In this document: piece by piece, positions 1-7,983 of the stretch
How the letters are laid out: every line of letters begins with the position of its first letter
Position numbering within the stretch: the stretch's first letter is position 1
Assembly (NCBI GenBank): GCA_900548385.1
Contig: URKJ01000024.1
Span: forward strand, 1-64,000
From: an uncultured bacterium
GTDB taxonomy: Bacteria > Verrucomicrobiota > Lentisphaeria > Victivallales > UBA1829
Direction: 5' to 3'
DNA: 64,000 nt
Program-made: the position numbers and the translations under genes
The notes under the pieces: generated by a model
The model's input: only the letters and a program-made list of their open reading frames with translations
What the model was told of the DNA's origin: nothing
Databases searched by the model: none

Positions 1-19
1 AGATGTGTATAAGAGACAG
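1..19 (+). other. Nextera/Tn5 mosaic-end adapter remnant
   Basis: The first 19 bases are identical to the Tn5 mosaic end used in Nextera libraries (AGATGTGTATAAGAGACAG). This is established knowledge of the reagent and an exact match by eye. It is at the extreme contig edge, so it is most likely untrimmed adapter and not genomic. The biological sequence probably starts near base 20. Confidence 0.95.
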
Positions 20-287
20 ATATTGTTGACGTCATTGGTGAGCCGGGTCACAAGGGATGCGGTGGAGAATTTTTCAATGTTGGAAAAGGCGATTATATTT
101 CCAATTATACTTGAAAATAAAAAATAATCAGGGTTTTTCAAAGATTCTACCGTTTTATCCGGATATACTTGGAAAATCCGCCGCCACGGGATGGTTACGA
201 TCCGCAGGATGGCGCAACAAACCAGAAAAAGCAGTGTCTATCTGTTGCAAGGGAACAGAAATTTTCAAAAGAGTGGGAGGAATGACG

Positions 288-992
288 ATGAAAGTAACAC
301 CGGAAGTAAAAACTGTTCTGCAACGGACAATAGAGGCCTACGGAAACGTTTCACAATTTGCCAAAGCCGTAGGAGTCGCACACAGTACCGTGCTTTTCTG
401 GCTCAGCGGGAAAAGCCCGAATATCAATGGAAGAGTCTGGATCAAGAAGATACGCCCGGCAGTCCTGCCGTTTCTGACGCAGGAAGAGGAAAATCTGCTG
501 GCGCCGGACTGCAAGGTGCTGCGGGAGCCGCAGGCGCCGTACGGGCTGAGATTGCCCCTCGGAGCCATGGAGCAGAAACCGGTCACCGTTCCGTGCCTTC
601 CTCTGGACAAAGTCTCCGGGTTGGATGTCACGATCGAACCGATCACAGAGTTTATCCAGCGAATCCGGGGACTCAGGAACTGTCAGTTCACCCGTCCGGT
701 CAAGGATTCTTATTTTGCGCTGGAATACGACGTCGAAAATCTGCCGTTCAAGCTGAACGCGCTGATCGGCGGCGGCGACTACCCCGTATCGGGCGGTCTG
801 GCACTGGCGAAACTGCGGGAAAGCGGACGCGTGATCGCCGGACGGTTTACCCGTGACGGTGAGCGGATCTCTCTGGAAACCACGTTCACGGACACGCCGG
901 AAACAATTTCCTGGAATCTGCGGACCTCTCCGGGGTATCTCTGCTGGATCTTCCCGATTCTCGAAGTAAACGCCATCCTGCCGGCAAAATAA
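288..992 (+). CDS. HTH-domain regulator, unknown ligand
   Basis: A protein of 234 residues. Residues about 5-45 fit a helix-turn-helix of the XRE/Cro type (VSQFAKAVGVAHSTVLFWLSG), followed by a basic stretch. The C-terminal half, ending GRFTRDGERISLETTF, is vaguely like the beta-rich S24/LexA fold, but I see no clear Ser-Lys dyad, so that part is unassigned. Two in-frame ATGs lie at 282 and 288. GGGAGG at 275-280 is 7 bases from 288 and only 1 from 282, so 288 is chosen. An open frame continues upstream to 57 without a ribosome site. It stands alone ahead of the iron genes. It is probably a DNA-binding regulator; the target is unknown. Confidence 0.6.
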   Translation: MKVTPEVKTVLQRTIEAYGNVSQFAKAVGVAHSTVLFWLSGKSPNINGRVWIKKIRPAVLPFLTQEEENLLAPDCKVLREPQAPYGLRLPLGAMEQKPVTVPCLPLDKVSGLDVTIEPITEFIQRIRGLRNCQFTRPVKDSYFALEYDVENLPFKLNALIGGGDYPVSGGLALAKLRESGRVIAGRFTRDGERISLETTFTDTPETISWNLRTSPGYLCWIFPILEVNAILPAK

Positions 993-1037
993 TGCCAAAA
1001 TCAGTGATTCGGGGCTTTAAATTTTCCGCACGGGAAT

Positions 1038-1045
1038 TATATTAC
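1038..1045 (+). promoter_or_regulatory. Probable -10 element of the dtxR-feoB operon
   Basis: TATATTAC lies 23 bases upstream of the GTG start. The region 17 bases upstream (CTTTAA) is a poor -35. The same octamer recurs as the -10 of several other genes in this window, which supports it. Confidence 0.5.
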
Positions 1046-1068
1046 TCTAATCAACCCGGAGCAGCAAC

Positions 1069-1755
1069 GTGGAAAAAATAGCCATATCCAGCAGCCTTGA
1101 GGATTATCTTGAGGCGATTGCGGAAATCATTGAAGAACAGGGACACGCACATACCAAAGAGATCGCGGACCGGCTGAAAGTCAAGATGCCGTCTGTCACG
1201 AATGCGCTTCAGGCGCTGTCGTCGCGGGGACTGATCCATTATCAGTCCCATTCCCCCGTCTTCCTGACGCCGTCCGGGGCGGAAACCGCCGCAGTGATCC
1301 GGCACCGTCACAACGCATTGAAAAACTTTTTCTGCTACATCCTCAAACTGCCGATGAACGAAGCAAACGATGCCGCATGCAAAGTGGAACACATCATCGG
1401 CGAAAAAGTGATGTCGCGGATCGTGCTTCTTTCGGAAGCGATCGCCACACGGAAAGACTGCGAATCGCTTCGCGCTTATCTGGATCAGACGCTTCCCCGG
1501 CTCTGCCCGGAAGATGCGGAAGAACTGATCTCGCTGGATCAGCTGAAAGAAGGACAGCGCGGCGTCGTCGTGCGGGTCGCGGAAAATCTGCGCGGAATCA
1601 AAAAATTCGCGGACCTCGGACTCGTCAGCGGAACTCTGCTCGAAATGGAAGGCACCGCACCGTTCGGCGATCTCATGAGGATCAAAGTCATGGGCAGCAG
1701 CCTGTCGCTCCGCCAAACCGACGCATCTCACATCTGGCTCCGATTGACCGAATAA
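1069..1755 (+). CDS. DtxR/MntR-family metal regulator with C-terminal FeoA domain
   Basis: A 228-residue metal-dependent transcription regulator. The N-terminal 65 residues carry the DtxR winged helix (LEDYLEAIAEI, then HTKEIADRLKVKMPSVTNALQAL). A dimerisation/metal domain follows (about 66-145, with RHRHNALKNFF). Residues about 150-228 form a FeoA/SH3-like domain (EGQRGVVVRVAENL, FADLGLVSGTLLEM). The start is GTG at 1069 with GGAG at 1058-1061. It is 24 bases upstream of feoB in the same direction. DtxR-family proteins usually repress iron or manganese uptake when metal is plentiful, so control of its own operon is likely. No separate feoA gene is present in the window. Confidence 0.85.
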   Translation: MEKIAISSSLEDYLEAIAEIIEEQGHAHTKEIADRLKVKMPSVTNALQALSSRGLIHYQSHSPVFLTPSGAETAAVIRHRHNALKNFFCYILKLPMNEANDAACKVEHIIGEKVMSRIVLLSEAIATRKDCESLRAYLDQTLPRLCPEDAEELISLDQLKEGQRGVVVRVAENLRGIKKFADLGLVSGTLLEMEGTAPFGDLMRIKVMGSSLSLRQTDASHIWLRLTE

Positions 1756-1779
1756 CCAAGTTTCAGGTACCATCTTCCA

Positions 1780-3909
1780 ATGAAACGTTCTTTCAAGATC
1801 GCCCTCGCGGGAAATCCGAACTGCGGCAAAACCACGGTTTTCAATCTTCTCACCGGAACTCATCAGCATGTCGGAAACTACTCCGGCGTTACCGTCGAAC
1901 GCAAGACTGGCATCTGCCGGATGGGCGACGTCAAAATCGAAGTCATCGACCTGCCCGGCATTTACAGTCTCTCCTCCGCCACCGCCGAAGAGCGCGTGGC
2001 GTTCACAGAACTGATGGAAGGCGACATCGACCTGATCCTGAACATCGTCGATTCCGGCAATATTCAGCGCAACCTTTACCTGACCACCCAGCTGGCGGAA
2101 CTCAACATCCCCATGATCCTCGTCTTCAACATGATCGACGAGGCAAGAGACCGCGGCATGATCTTCAACATCCCGATTCTGGAACGTTTTTTCGGCGCGC
2201 CGATCGTGGAAGCCATCGGTGCGACCGGAGAAGGCATCGGCGAACTGAAGCGCCTGCTGCTCCAGAAACTGGGGTCTGTAAAGCCGGAACCGCCGCGTCC
2301 GATTGATTTCGGCAACACCGCACAGGAAGCGATCGATGAACTGGCGGAAAAAATCCGGGAACTTGATCTTCCGATCGCCCGCCGAATCCCGGTCCGGTAT
2401 CTCGCGGTCAAACTGTTGGAGCAGGATGACGACATCCGCAAGCTCCCGCAACTCGCATCTCTTGATCAGCTGCTGCAAAAATGGCGGAAAGAGCTCCGGG
2501 CCCGTTTCAGCGTCTCCAGTGAAACTTATATCGCGGACTGCCGCTACGGAATGATCGCCGGAGCATGCCGGGAAGCGATCACCTTCAAAGAGCGCTCCCG
2601 GCGCCAGTTTTCGGAAGATATTGACAAACTGGTCACGAACCGGTATCTCGGACTGCCGATCTTCCTGCTGATGATGTTTGCGGTTTTCTTCCTGACATTC
2701 AAATGCTCCCTGCCGCTGATGGACCTGATCGAAGCAGGTTTCGCAGGGCTGACCTCGCTGATCAATGCAGTCTGGCCCGCCGGACATCTGGAATATGTGC
2801 ATTCCCTCATCACCGAGGGGATCATCGGCGGAGTCGGCGGAGTGCTAATCTTTCTGCCCAACATCCTGATCCTGTTTCTTGCCATCGCATTTCTGGAAGG
2901 AACCGGCTACATGGCGCGCGCGGCGTTCGTCATGGACGGTTTCATGCACAAATTCGGACTGCACGGGAAAAGTTTCATCCCCATGCTCCTCGGCTTCGGA
3001 TGCAGTGTGCCGGCGATCATGGCGACCCGGACCATCGAATCCGAACGGGACCGTCTCACCACGATCATGGTGCTCCCGCTGATGAGCTGCGGCGCGCGTC
3101 TGCCGATCTACTCCCTCCTGATCCCCGCATTTTTCGCTCCGCGCTGGCAGGCGCTTGTCATGTGGCTGATCTACCTCATCGGCGTGGCATTGGCTCTGAT
3201 CTGCGCCGGAATTCTGAAAAACACGATCTTCAAAGGCGACGATGAAATTTTCGTAATGGAACTTCCGCCTTACCGAATGCCGACTCTCCGCAGTCTTCTG
3301 CTTTACATGCTGGAACGCTCCATGATGTATCTGCACAAAGCGGGAACCTTCATTCTTGCGGCATCCGTCATTCTCTATCTTTTCAACACCCTCCCCGCGC
3401 CGGAAAAATATTCCAGGGATTACGCGGCGGCGATGACGCAGACGGAGCAGTCCGGAACGCTCACTCCGGAACAGAAAAAAGCGGAACTCACCGCTCTCTC
3501 CGCCGCCAAAGAGAAAGAACGCCTTCAATACAGCATCGCCGGGCGCATCGGCAACGCAATGACCGTGGTCTTCCGTCCGCTCGGTTTCGACTGGAAAGTC
3601 TGCTCCGCCCTGATCGGAGCATTCGCCGGCAAAGAACTGTTCGTCTCCCAGCTGGGAATTCTGAATTCATTCGGCGATACGGAAAACGATACGGAACCGC
3701 TGCGCGAAAAACTGCGTCAGGATTATACGCCGCTTCAGGGATTCTGCATCATGCTGTTCTGCCTGATCTCCATGCCGTGCATCGCCACAGTCGCCGTCGT
3801 CCGCAGGGAAACGAATTCGTGGAAGCTGATGTTTTTCCAGATCATCGGGCTGACCACGCTGGCGTGGATCATCACGTTTCTGGTTTATCAGATCGGGCTT
3901 CTTCTGTAA
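1780..3909 (+). CDS. feoB: Ferrous iron transporter FeoB
   Basis: A 709-residue inner-membrane Fe(II) transporter. The N-terminal G domain shows GNPNCGKT (about 11-18), GNYSGVTVE, DLPG and NMID. Then come the FeoB helical linker and the membrane part with gate motifs (GYMARAAFVMD, GFGCSVPAIMATRTI, GKELFVSQL). Length is normal for the family (about 650-770). It is transcribed with the DtxR-FeoA regulator. The last 38 bases overlap the 3' end of xseA on the other strand. Confidence 0.95.
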   Translation: MKRSFKIALAGNPNCGKTTVFNLLTGTHQHVGNYSGVTVERKTGICRMGDVKIEVIDLPGIYSLSSATAEERVAFTELMEGDIDLILNIVDSGNIQRNLYLTTQLAELNIPMILVFNMIDEARDRGMIFNIPILERFFGAPIVEAIGATGEGIGELKRLLLQKLGSVKPEPPRPIDFGNTAQEAIDELAEKIRELDLPIARRIPVRYLAVKLLEQDDDIRKLPQLASLDQLLQKWRKELRARFSVSSETYIADCRYGMIAGACREAITFKERSRRQFSEDIDKLVTNRYLGLPIFLLMMFAVFFLTFKCSLPLMDLIEAGFAGLTSLINAVWPAGHLEYVHSLITEGIIGGVGGVLIFLPNILILFLAIAFLEGTGYMARAAFVMDGFMHKFGLHGKSFIPMLLGFGCSVPAIMATRTIESERDRLTTIMVLPLMSCGARLPIYSLLIPAFFAPRWQALVMWLIYLIGVALALICAGILKNTIFKGDDEIFVMELPPYRMPTLRSLLLYMLERSMMYLHKAGTFILAASVILYLFNTLPAPEKYSRDYAAAMTQTEQSGTLTPEQKKAELTALSAAKEKERLQYSIAGRIGNAMTVVFRPLGFDWKVCSALIGAFAGKELFVSQLGILNSFGDTENDTEPLREKLRQDYTPLQGFCIMLFCLISMPCIATVAVVRRETNSWKLMFFQIIGLTTLAWIITFLVYQIGLLL

Positions 3910-5092
3910 CGAGAACCGCACGGCCTTTGGCAAGAATCGCCGAAACTTTCGTGCCGGCAGGAATCTGTTCCGGAGAAACGACCGCTTTGCCCGCGGGATC
4001 CAGAAGAACGGAATAGCCGCGCTCCAGAATGCGGACGGGACTCAGCGCCCCCAGCTTGCTCCGCAAATGATCCAGCCGGACTTCCTGATTCCGTGCGGAC
4101 TGAAGCAGCAGGCTTTCCATATCGCGCACCATATAGTCAATCGTCTGCATACGCTCCAGAAGCATCTGCGCCGGGCGCATCATCGCCTTTGCGGAGACCA
4201 GACGTTCCAATGCGGCGTTGGCGCGCTGCCATGAAAGTTCCGTGGCATTGCGGAGACGGCGCACGGCGGATTCCACATCATTGCAGAGCCCGTGAAAATC
4301 GGGCAGAAGCACTTCCGCGGCGGCTGTCGGAGTAGGCGCACGGACATCCGCCGCAAGATCGCAGATCGTCGTGTCGATCTCATGCCCGACCGCACTGACA
4401 ACCGGAATCCGGCTTTCCGCCACTGCCCGCGCCAGAACCTCCTCGTTGAAACACCAGAGGTCCTCCATGCTTCCGCCTCCCCGCGTGATCAAAATCACAT
4501 CGGCGCAACGGTACCGGTTGAAAAAATCGACCCCCTGCGCAAGATACAGTTCCGCCCCTTTTCCCTGCACCGGAGCGGGAAAAACACGAATCCGCAACGG
4601 CGGAAAACGCTGGAGCGCCACTTTGATGAAATCCCGGATCGCCGCCCCTTCCGGCGACGTGATGATTCCGATACAGCGGGGAACAAACGGAAGCTGCCGT
4701 TTGCGGGCGGGATCAAACAGTCCCTCTTCCGCAAGACGCTTCTTCATCGCCTCAAACCGCTCCTGCAGGGAGCCGGTTCCGAGCGGTTTCAAATCCCGCA
4801 GCGTCAGCTGGCATTCTCCGCGCGGCGCGTAAAATGCGATTTTTCCCGACGCCTCGACCTGACTGCCGTTCTGCAGTCCCAGTTCCCGGCATTTTTCCGC
4901 GCCGGAAAAAAAGACCGCCCGGATCTGCGAATGTTCGTCCTTCAGCGTCAGATAGACGTGTCCGGAGCGGTGGATCGTGAGTCCGCTGATCTCACCCGCC
5001 ACACGGACCGGAAGAAAAGTATTCTCCAACAGATCCTTGACCGCTTCGTTCAGTTCGGTCACGCTCCATGGCGGCGGAATCTGCTCCTCCAT
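3872..5092 (-). CDS. xseA: Exodeoxyribonuclease VII large subunit
   Basis: A 406-residue large subunit of exonuclease VII, which degrades single-stranded DNA with the small subunit XseB. The N-terminal OB-fold (SVTELNEAVKDLLENTF, VAGEISGLTIHRSGHVYLTLKD) is followed by the catalytic core (IGIITSPEGAAIRDF, ILITRGGGSMEDLWCFNEE, VSAVGHEIDTTICDLAAD, RAPTPTAAAE). ATG at 5092 (MEEQIPPP) is chosen because it begins at the family's usual N terminus; a 57-residue upstream extension would overlap the protease gene. It is third in a minus-strand operon, 8 bases after the protease. No xseB is seen in the window. Confidence 0.92.
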   Translation of the reverse strand: MEEQIPPPWSVTELNEAVKDLLENTFLPVRVAGEISGLTIHRSGHVYLTLKDEHSQIRAVFFSGAEKCRELGLQNGSQVEASGKIAFYAPRGECQLTLRDLKPLGTGSLQERFEAMKKRLAEEGLFDPARKRQLPFVPRCIGIITSPEGAAIRDFIKVALQRFPPLRIRVFPAPVQGKGAELYLAQGVDFFNRYRCADVILITRGGGSMEDLWCFNEEVLARAVAESRIPVVSAVGHEIDTTICDLAADVRAPTPTAAAEVLLPDFHGLCNDVESAVRRLRNATELSWQRANAALERLVSAKAMMRPAQMLLERMQTIDYMVRDMESLLLQSARNQEVRLDHLRSKLGALSPVRILERGYSVLLDPAGKAVVSPEQIPAGTKVSAILAKGRAVLVTEEARSDKPET

Positions 5093-5100
5093 CGCACGCC

Positions 5101-5724
5101 TCAGCGGGGTGCCGGAAGCTGCGCAAGAGACATCACCCACATGGCAGCCGCAAACACATAGTCGATACAGACAAAAATACCCAGCATCAGAAAAAGCATC
5201 GCACCTTTGACGACTTCGGAATTCACTGCGCGGAAATGGAAAAATTCGGAAAGAATCCCCCATCCGTCCAGACCGGGAACCGGAAGCATATTGATAAAAA
5301 ACAATACCAGATTATACATTCCGAGAACGATGAGATAGACATGAAGCAGCCGGGGACCTCCGTTCGCAGTCCAGAGCGGCATGAAAACACAGGCGATCCA
5401 TGCCAATGCAGCAAGCAGAAGATTCATACCCGGACCGGAAAACGAAACCAGCGCCGCCTGTCCCTTTGAAAGACGGCGGCGGTCCACAGGAACCATGCCC
5501 CATGCGATCCCCAATATGAAAAACATGACCAGGGAAATCCACCCCATCTGGCGGAGCGGGTTCAGCGTCAGATGCCCGTAATGCGCCGCCGTGTCGTCAC
5601 CGCACCAGAAAGCGACCTGCACATGAAAATATTCATGCAGGCAGATCGACGGGATCACGGCCAGTGTCACACACCAGAAATACTCCGGATCCGAAAACAG
5701 ACTGGTTATGAAAATATCGCTCAA
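5101..5724 (-). CDS. M50-family site-2-type membrane metalloprotease
   Basis: About 207 residues and mostly hydrophobic. HEYFH at about residues 30-34 is the zinc-binding HExxH of the M50 family, and NMLPVPGLDGW is the second signature (NxxPxxxLDG). Several membrane helices surround both. Such proteins cut transmembrane segments of regulators or, in this short form, have unknown substrates. The start is probably TTG at 5724, whose last two bases overlap the TGA of the upstream gene, giving translational coupling, with GGGAAG upstream. A TTG at 5739 is an alternative. No ATG fits. Confidence 0.85.
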   Translation of the reverse strand: MSDIFITSLFSDPEYFWCVTLAVIPSICLHEYFHVQVAFWCGDDTAAHYGHLTLNPLRQMGWISLVMFFILGIAWGMVPVDRRRLSKGQAALVSFSGPGMNLLLAALAWIACVFMPLWTANGGPRLLHVYLIVLGMYNLVLFFINMLPVPGLDGWGILSEFFHFRAVNSEVVKGAMLFLMLGIFVCIDYVFAAAMWVMSLAQLPAPR

Positions 5725-6029
5725 GCCTTGACTTCCCAATACTGATAAGCCGGAGTCTCATACGGATGATTTTCTTTGAGGGCGGCAACAGCAGCCTCGA
5801 CCACGTCATCGGCACAGACCATCTCGACTTTCCATTCCGTATCCTTCTCCGCCGCTCCGAGTTCTCCGGAATACGGATTGCTGCCTTCCAACGGCCGGAA
5901 CTGTCCGATTCCTTTGGTCTGCCAACAGCAGCAGTCATAGTTTTCCAGTTTACCCGCTCCGGTTTCGAACATCGCCTTTTTAACCTGTTCCAGATGGGAT
6001 TCCGGAATATAAAATTCAATTTTGTACAT
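5721..6029 (-). CDS. NIF3/YqfO-like PII-fold domain protein
   Basis: A 102-residue protein matching the small alpha/beta domain inserted in YqfO/NIF3 proteins and also found alone (YKIEFYIPESHLEQVKKAMFETGAG at the start, NHPYETPAYQYWEV at the end). HPYE(T/V)PAY is the hallmark. The domain resembles CutA1/PII trimers; its role is unknown, with metal or regulatory binding suggested for the family. It begins the operon with the protease and xseA. ATG at 6029 has AAAGGA upstream. Confidence 0.8.
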   Translation of the reverse strand: MYKIEFYIPESHLEQVKKAMFETGAGKLENYDCCCWQTKGIGQFRPLEGSNPYSGELGAAEKDTEWKVEMVCADDVVEAAVAALKENHPYETPAYQYWEVKA

Positions 6030-6070
6030 GAGTCTGTCCTTTCTTAGACTTTTTTAGGTTAGTGGGGGAC

Positions 6071-6099
6071 AATATAACGCACTCTGTACGATTTGTACA
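6071..6099 (-). promoter_or_regulatory. Promoter of the yqfO-protease-xseA operon with operator
   Basis: On the minus strand, TGTACA (6099-6094), 17 bases, then TATATT (6076-6071). The -35 lies within a perfect inverted repeat CTGTAC-N5-GTACAG at 6084-6100, a likely repressor site. The regulator is unknown. Confidence 0.55.
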
Positions 6100-6232
6100 G
6101 CAGAAAAAACAAAAAAAACGGATTTTTTCCAATCGGAAACAGTAAAAAACAGAAAACACGCTGCTCAGAAAAGCAGCCGCACGGCATAAAAAGACCTGTC
6201 CCGCGGTACAGCCGCAGGAATCAGTCTGCCGC

Positions 6233-6484
6233 TCAATCGTCCAGTTTTCCGGTGAAATTCTTTTTCAGAATCCCCGCCGCAAGCATTTTCTCCGTGAGTT
6301 TCTTCATGGTATCAAACGTCGTCAGAAAGCCATGAAGATTCATCACGAGACGGAAATTTTTCTCCGCAACCGGAGCCCCGCCCTGCCCGTCCGGCTGAAA
6401 GGTGGCAAAATCGAAACGGACCAGCCCGCCCGCGAAATGAATCTGGGTCAGCCCGTCACCGTATAACTCTTTTCTGATTTTCAT
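6233..6484 (-). CDS. Small conserved-looking protein, unknown function
   Basis: An 83-residue protein starting MKIRKELYGDGLTQIHFAGG. It has a mixed beta then alpha pattern (FTTFDTMKKLTEKMLAAGIL), no signal peptide and no membrane helix. AAGGAG lies 6 bases before ATG 6484, a strong initiation site. It begins 18 bases after aroA, so it is probably the last gene of an aroA operon. I do not recognise the family. A helical end with a short acidic tail is all that can be said. Confidence 0.65.
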   Translation of the reverse strand: MKIRKELYGDGLTQIHFAGGLVRFDFATFQPDGQGGAPVAEKNFRLVMNLHGFLTTFDTMKKLTEKMLAAGILKKNFTGKLDD

Positions 6485-6502
6485 TCTTTCTCCTTTTCCT
6501 GT

Positions 6503-7777
6503 TCAGAAAACGCGGAAACGTGCGCCAAGCGCTTTGAAATCATCAATGAAACCGGGATAAGTGACACTGACGCACTCCGCATCACGGATAATCGTCTCAC
6601 CGTGAACGGCAAGCCCGGCGACGGCAAGCGCCATCGCGATCCGGTGATCCTTGTAACTGTTCACGGCGGCTCCGTGCAGCTCTCCGCTGCCGGTGATGAT
6701 CATACCGTCCGGCAGCTCCTCCACGACAACACCGAACCGGCGCAGCTCCCGCGTCATACAGGCGATCCGGTCGGTTTCCTTGATCCGCGCCTGTGCGACA
6801 TTATAAATCCGCGTTGTTCCGTCCGCGAACGCGGCGGCAACGGAAATCGCCGGCAGGGCGTCCGGTGTGGCATTCAGGTCCAGATCCGCCGCCTGAAGCG
6901 GTCCGTGCGGACGGACTATCGTCAAATCGCCTTCCCGGACGATCTCCACGCCCATGCGTTCCAGCAAACCGAATACGGCTTTATCGCCCTGCAGGTCATT
7001 GAAATCCAGATTGCGGATCGCCAGTTCGGAACCCGTCACAGCGGCGGCGACCAGCGGAAACGTCGCGGTCGAAAAATCCGCCGGGATCGTGACATCGAAC
7101 GCACGGATCGACTGGCCGCCGGGAATCTCAAAACGGCAGAGGTCCTCCGCCGCATGGTACCGGAGCCCGACACGGTCCATCCAGCCGAGAGTGATCTCGA
7201 TATACGGCTGTTCGTTGATGTTTTCCACTTCGATCACCGTGTCCTGCTCCGCAAACGGAGCGGAAAGCAGAAGCGCCGTCACATACTGCGACGATTCGCC
7301 GTTGACCAGAGTTTTCCCGTCCGTCATCGGACCTCTGACCGTAAACGGACACTTGCCGCCGGCGGAAGAGGTCTCGACGCCGAGCAGCTCCAAAGCGGAA
7401 AGCAGATGCTGCATCGGGCGCGACCGGAGCGAAGCGTCGCCGTCGAACGTCACGGAGAACGGACACAACGCGGCGAGTCCTGCAAAAATTTTGATGGAGG
7501 TTCCCGAATTCGCCATATCGACCGTTCCGTCCGGCTGACGGAGTTTTCCGCCGGTCCCGGTCACAGTCCAGACCGAATCGTCGCCGCGCTCGACAACAGC
7601 GCCGAACATCGTCGCCGCACGGACCGCCGCCAGAGAATCCTCCGACACGAGCGGAGCCTTGATACGGGAAACGCCGTCCGCCATCATCGCAAGCGCCACG
7701 GCACGGATCGTATGGGATTTGGAGCCGGGAACGGCTATCGTCCCGGAAAGGGATTTCGGATTGACAATCAGGTTCAT
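6503..7777 (-). CDS. aroA: 3-phosphoshikimate 1-carboxyvinyltransferase (EPSP synthase)
   Basis: A 424-residue enzyme that joins phosphoenolpyruvate to shikimate 3-phosphate in the chorismate pathway. Visible motifs: PGSKSHTIRAVALA near the start, GNSGTS-like ANSGTSIKIFAGL, DASLRSRPMQHLL, ESSQYVTALLLSAPF, and near the end ARIKETDRI and YKDHRIAMALAVAGL. Length is normal. The start is ATG 7777 (MNLIVNPKSL), with GAGAGA upstream. An upstream hydrophobic extension is not needed. It is divergent from ackA. Confidence 0.95.
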   Translation of the reverse strand: MNLIVNPKSLSGTIAVPGSKSHTIRAVALAMMADGVSRIKAPLVSEDSLAAVRAATMFGAVVERGDDSVWTVTGTGGKLRQPDGTVDMANSGTSIKIFAGLAALCPFSVTFDGDASLRSRPMQHLLSALELLGVETSSAGGKCPFTVRGPMTDGKTLVNGESSQYVTALLLSAPFAEQDTVIEVENINEQPYIEITLGWMDRVGLRYHAAEDLCRFEIPGGQSIRAFDVTIPADFSTATFPLVAAAVTGSELAIRNLDFNDLQGDKAVFGLLERMGVEIVREGDLTIVRPHGPLQAADLDLNATPDALPAISVAAAFADGTTRIYNVAQARIKETDRIACMTRELRRFGVVVEELPDGMIITGSGELHGAAVNSYKDHRIAMALAVAGLAVHGETIIRDAECVSVTYPGFIDDFKALGARFRVF

Positions 7778-7901
7778 TTTCTCTCTCTGAATCCTTCCAT
7801 GATTTTTGAACTGTGCATGAATGATAATCGGTACTATACATCCCAAACCGGCAAAAAGCATCCCGGCTTTATAAAAAAACAATAAATTTTCCGAAAACAG
7901 C

Positions 7902-7930
7902 TTGTTACTCGTCCGGTTCGATGGTATAGT
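7902..7930 (+). promoter_or_regulatory. Promoter of ackA
   Basis: TTGTTA (7902-7907), 17-base spacer, TATAGT (7925-7930), 53 bases before the ackA ATG. Confidence 0.65.
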
Positions 7931-7983
7931 ACCGTCATTATTTTATTTTTAAAATTCAAAGTTTGAACAAGGAACCATGCACT

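Noticed and set aside
1051..2802. Minus-strand open frame of 583 codons opposite dtxR and feoB
   Set aside because: It covers two confident genes and has no family features.
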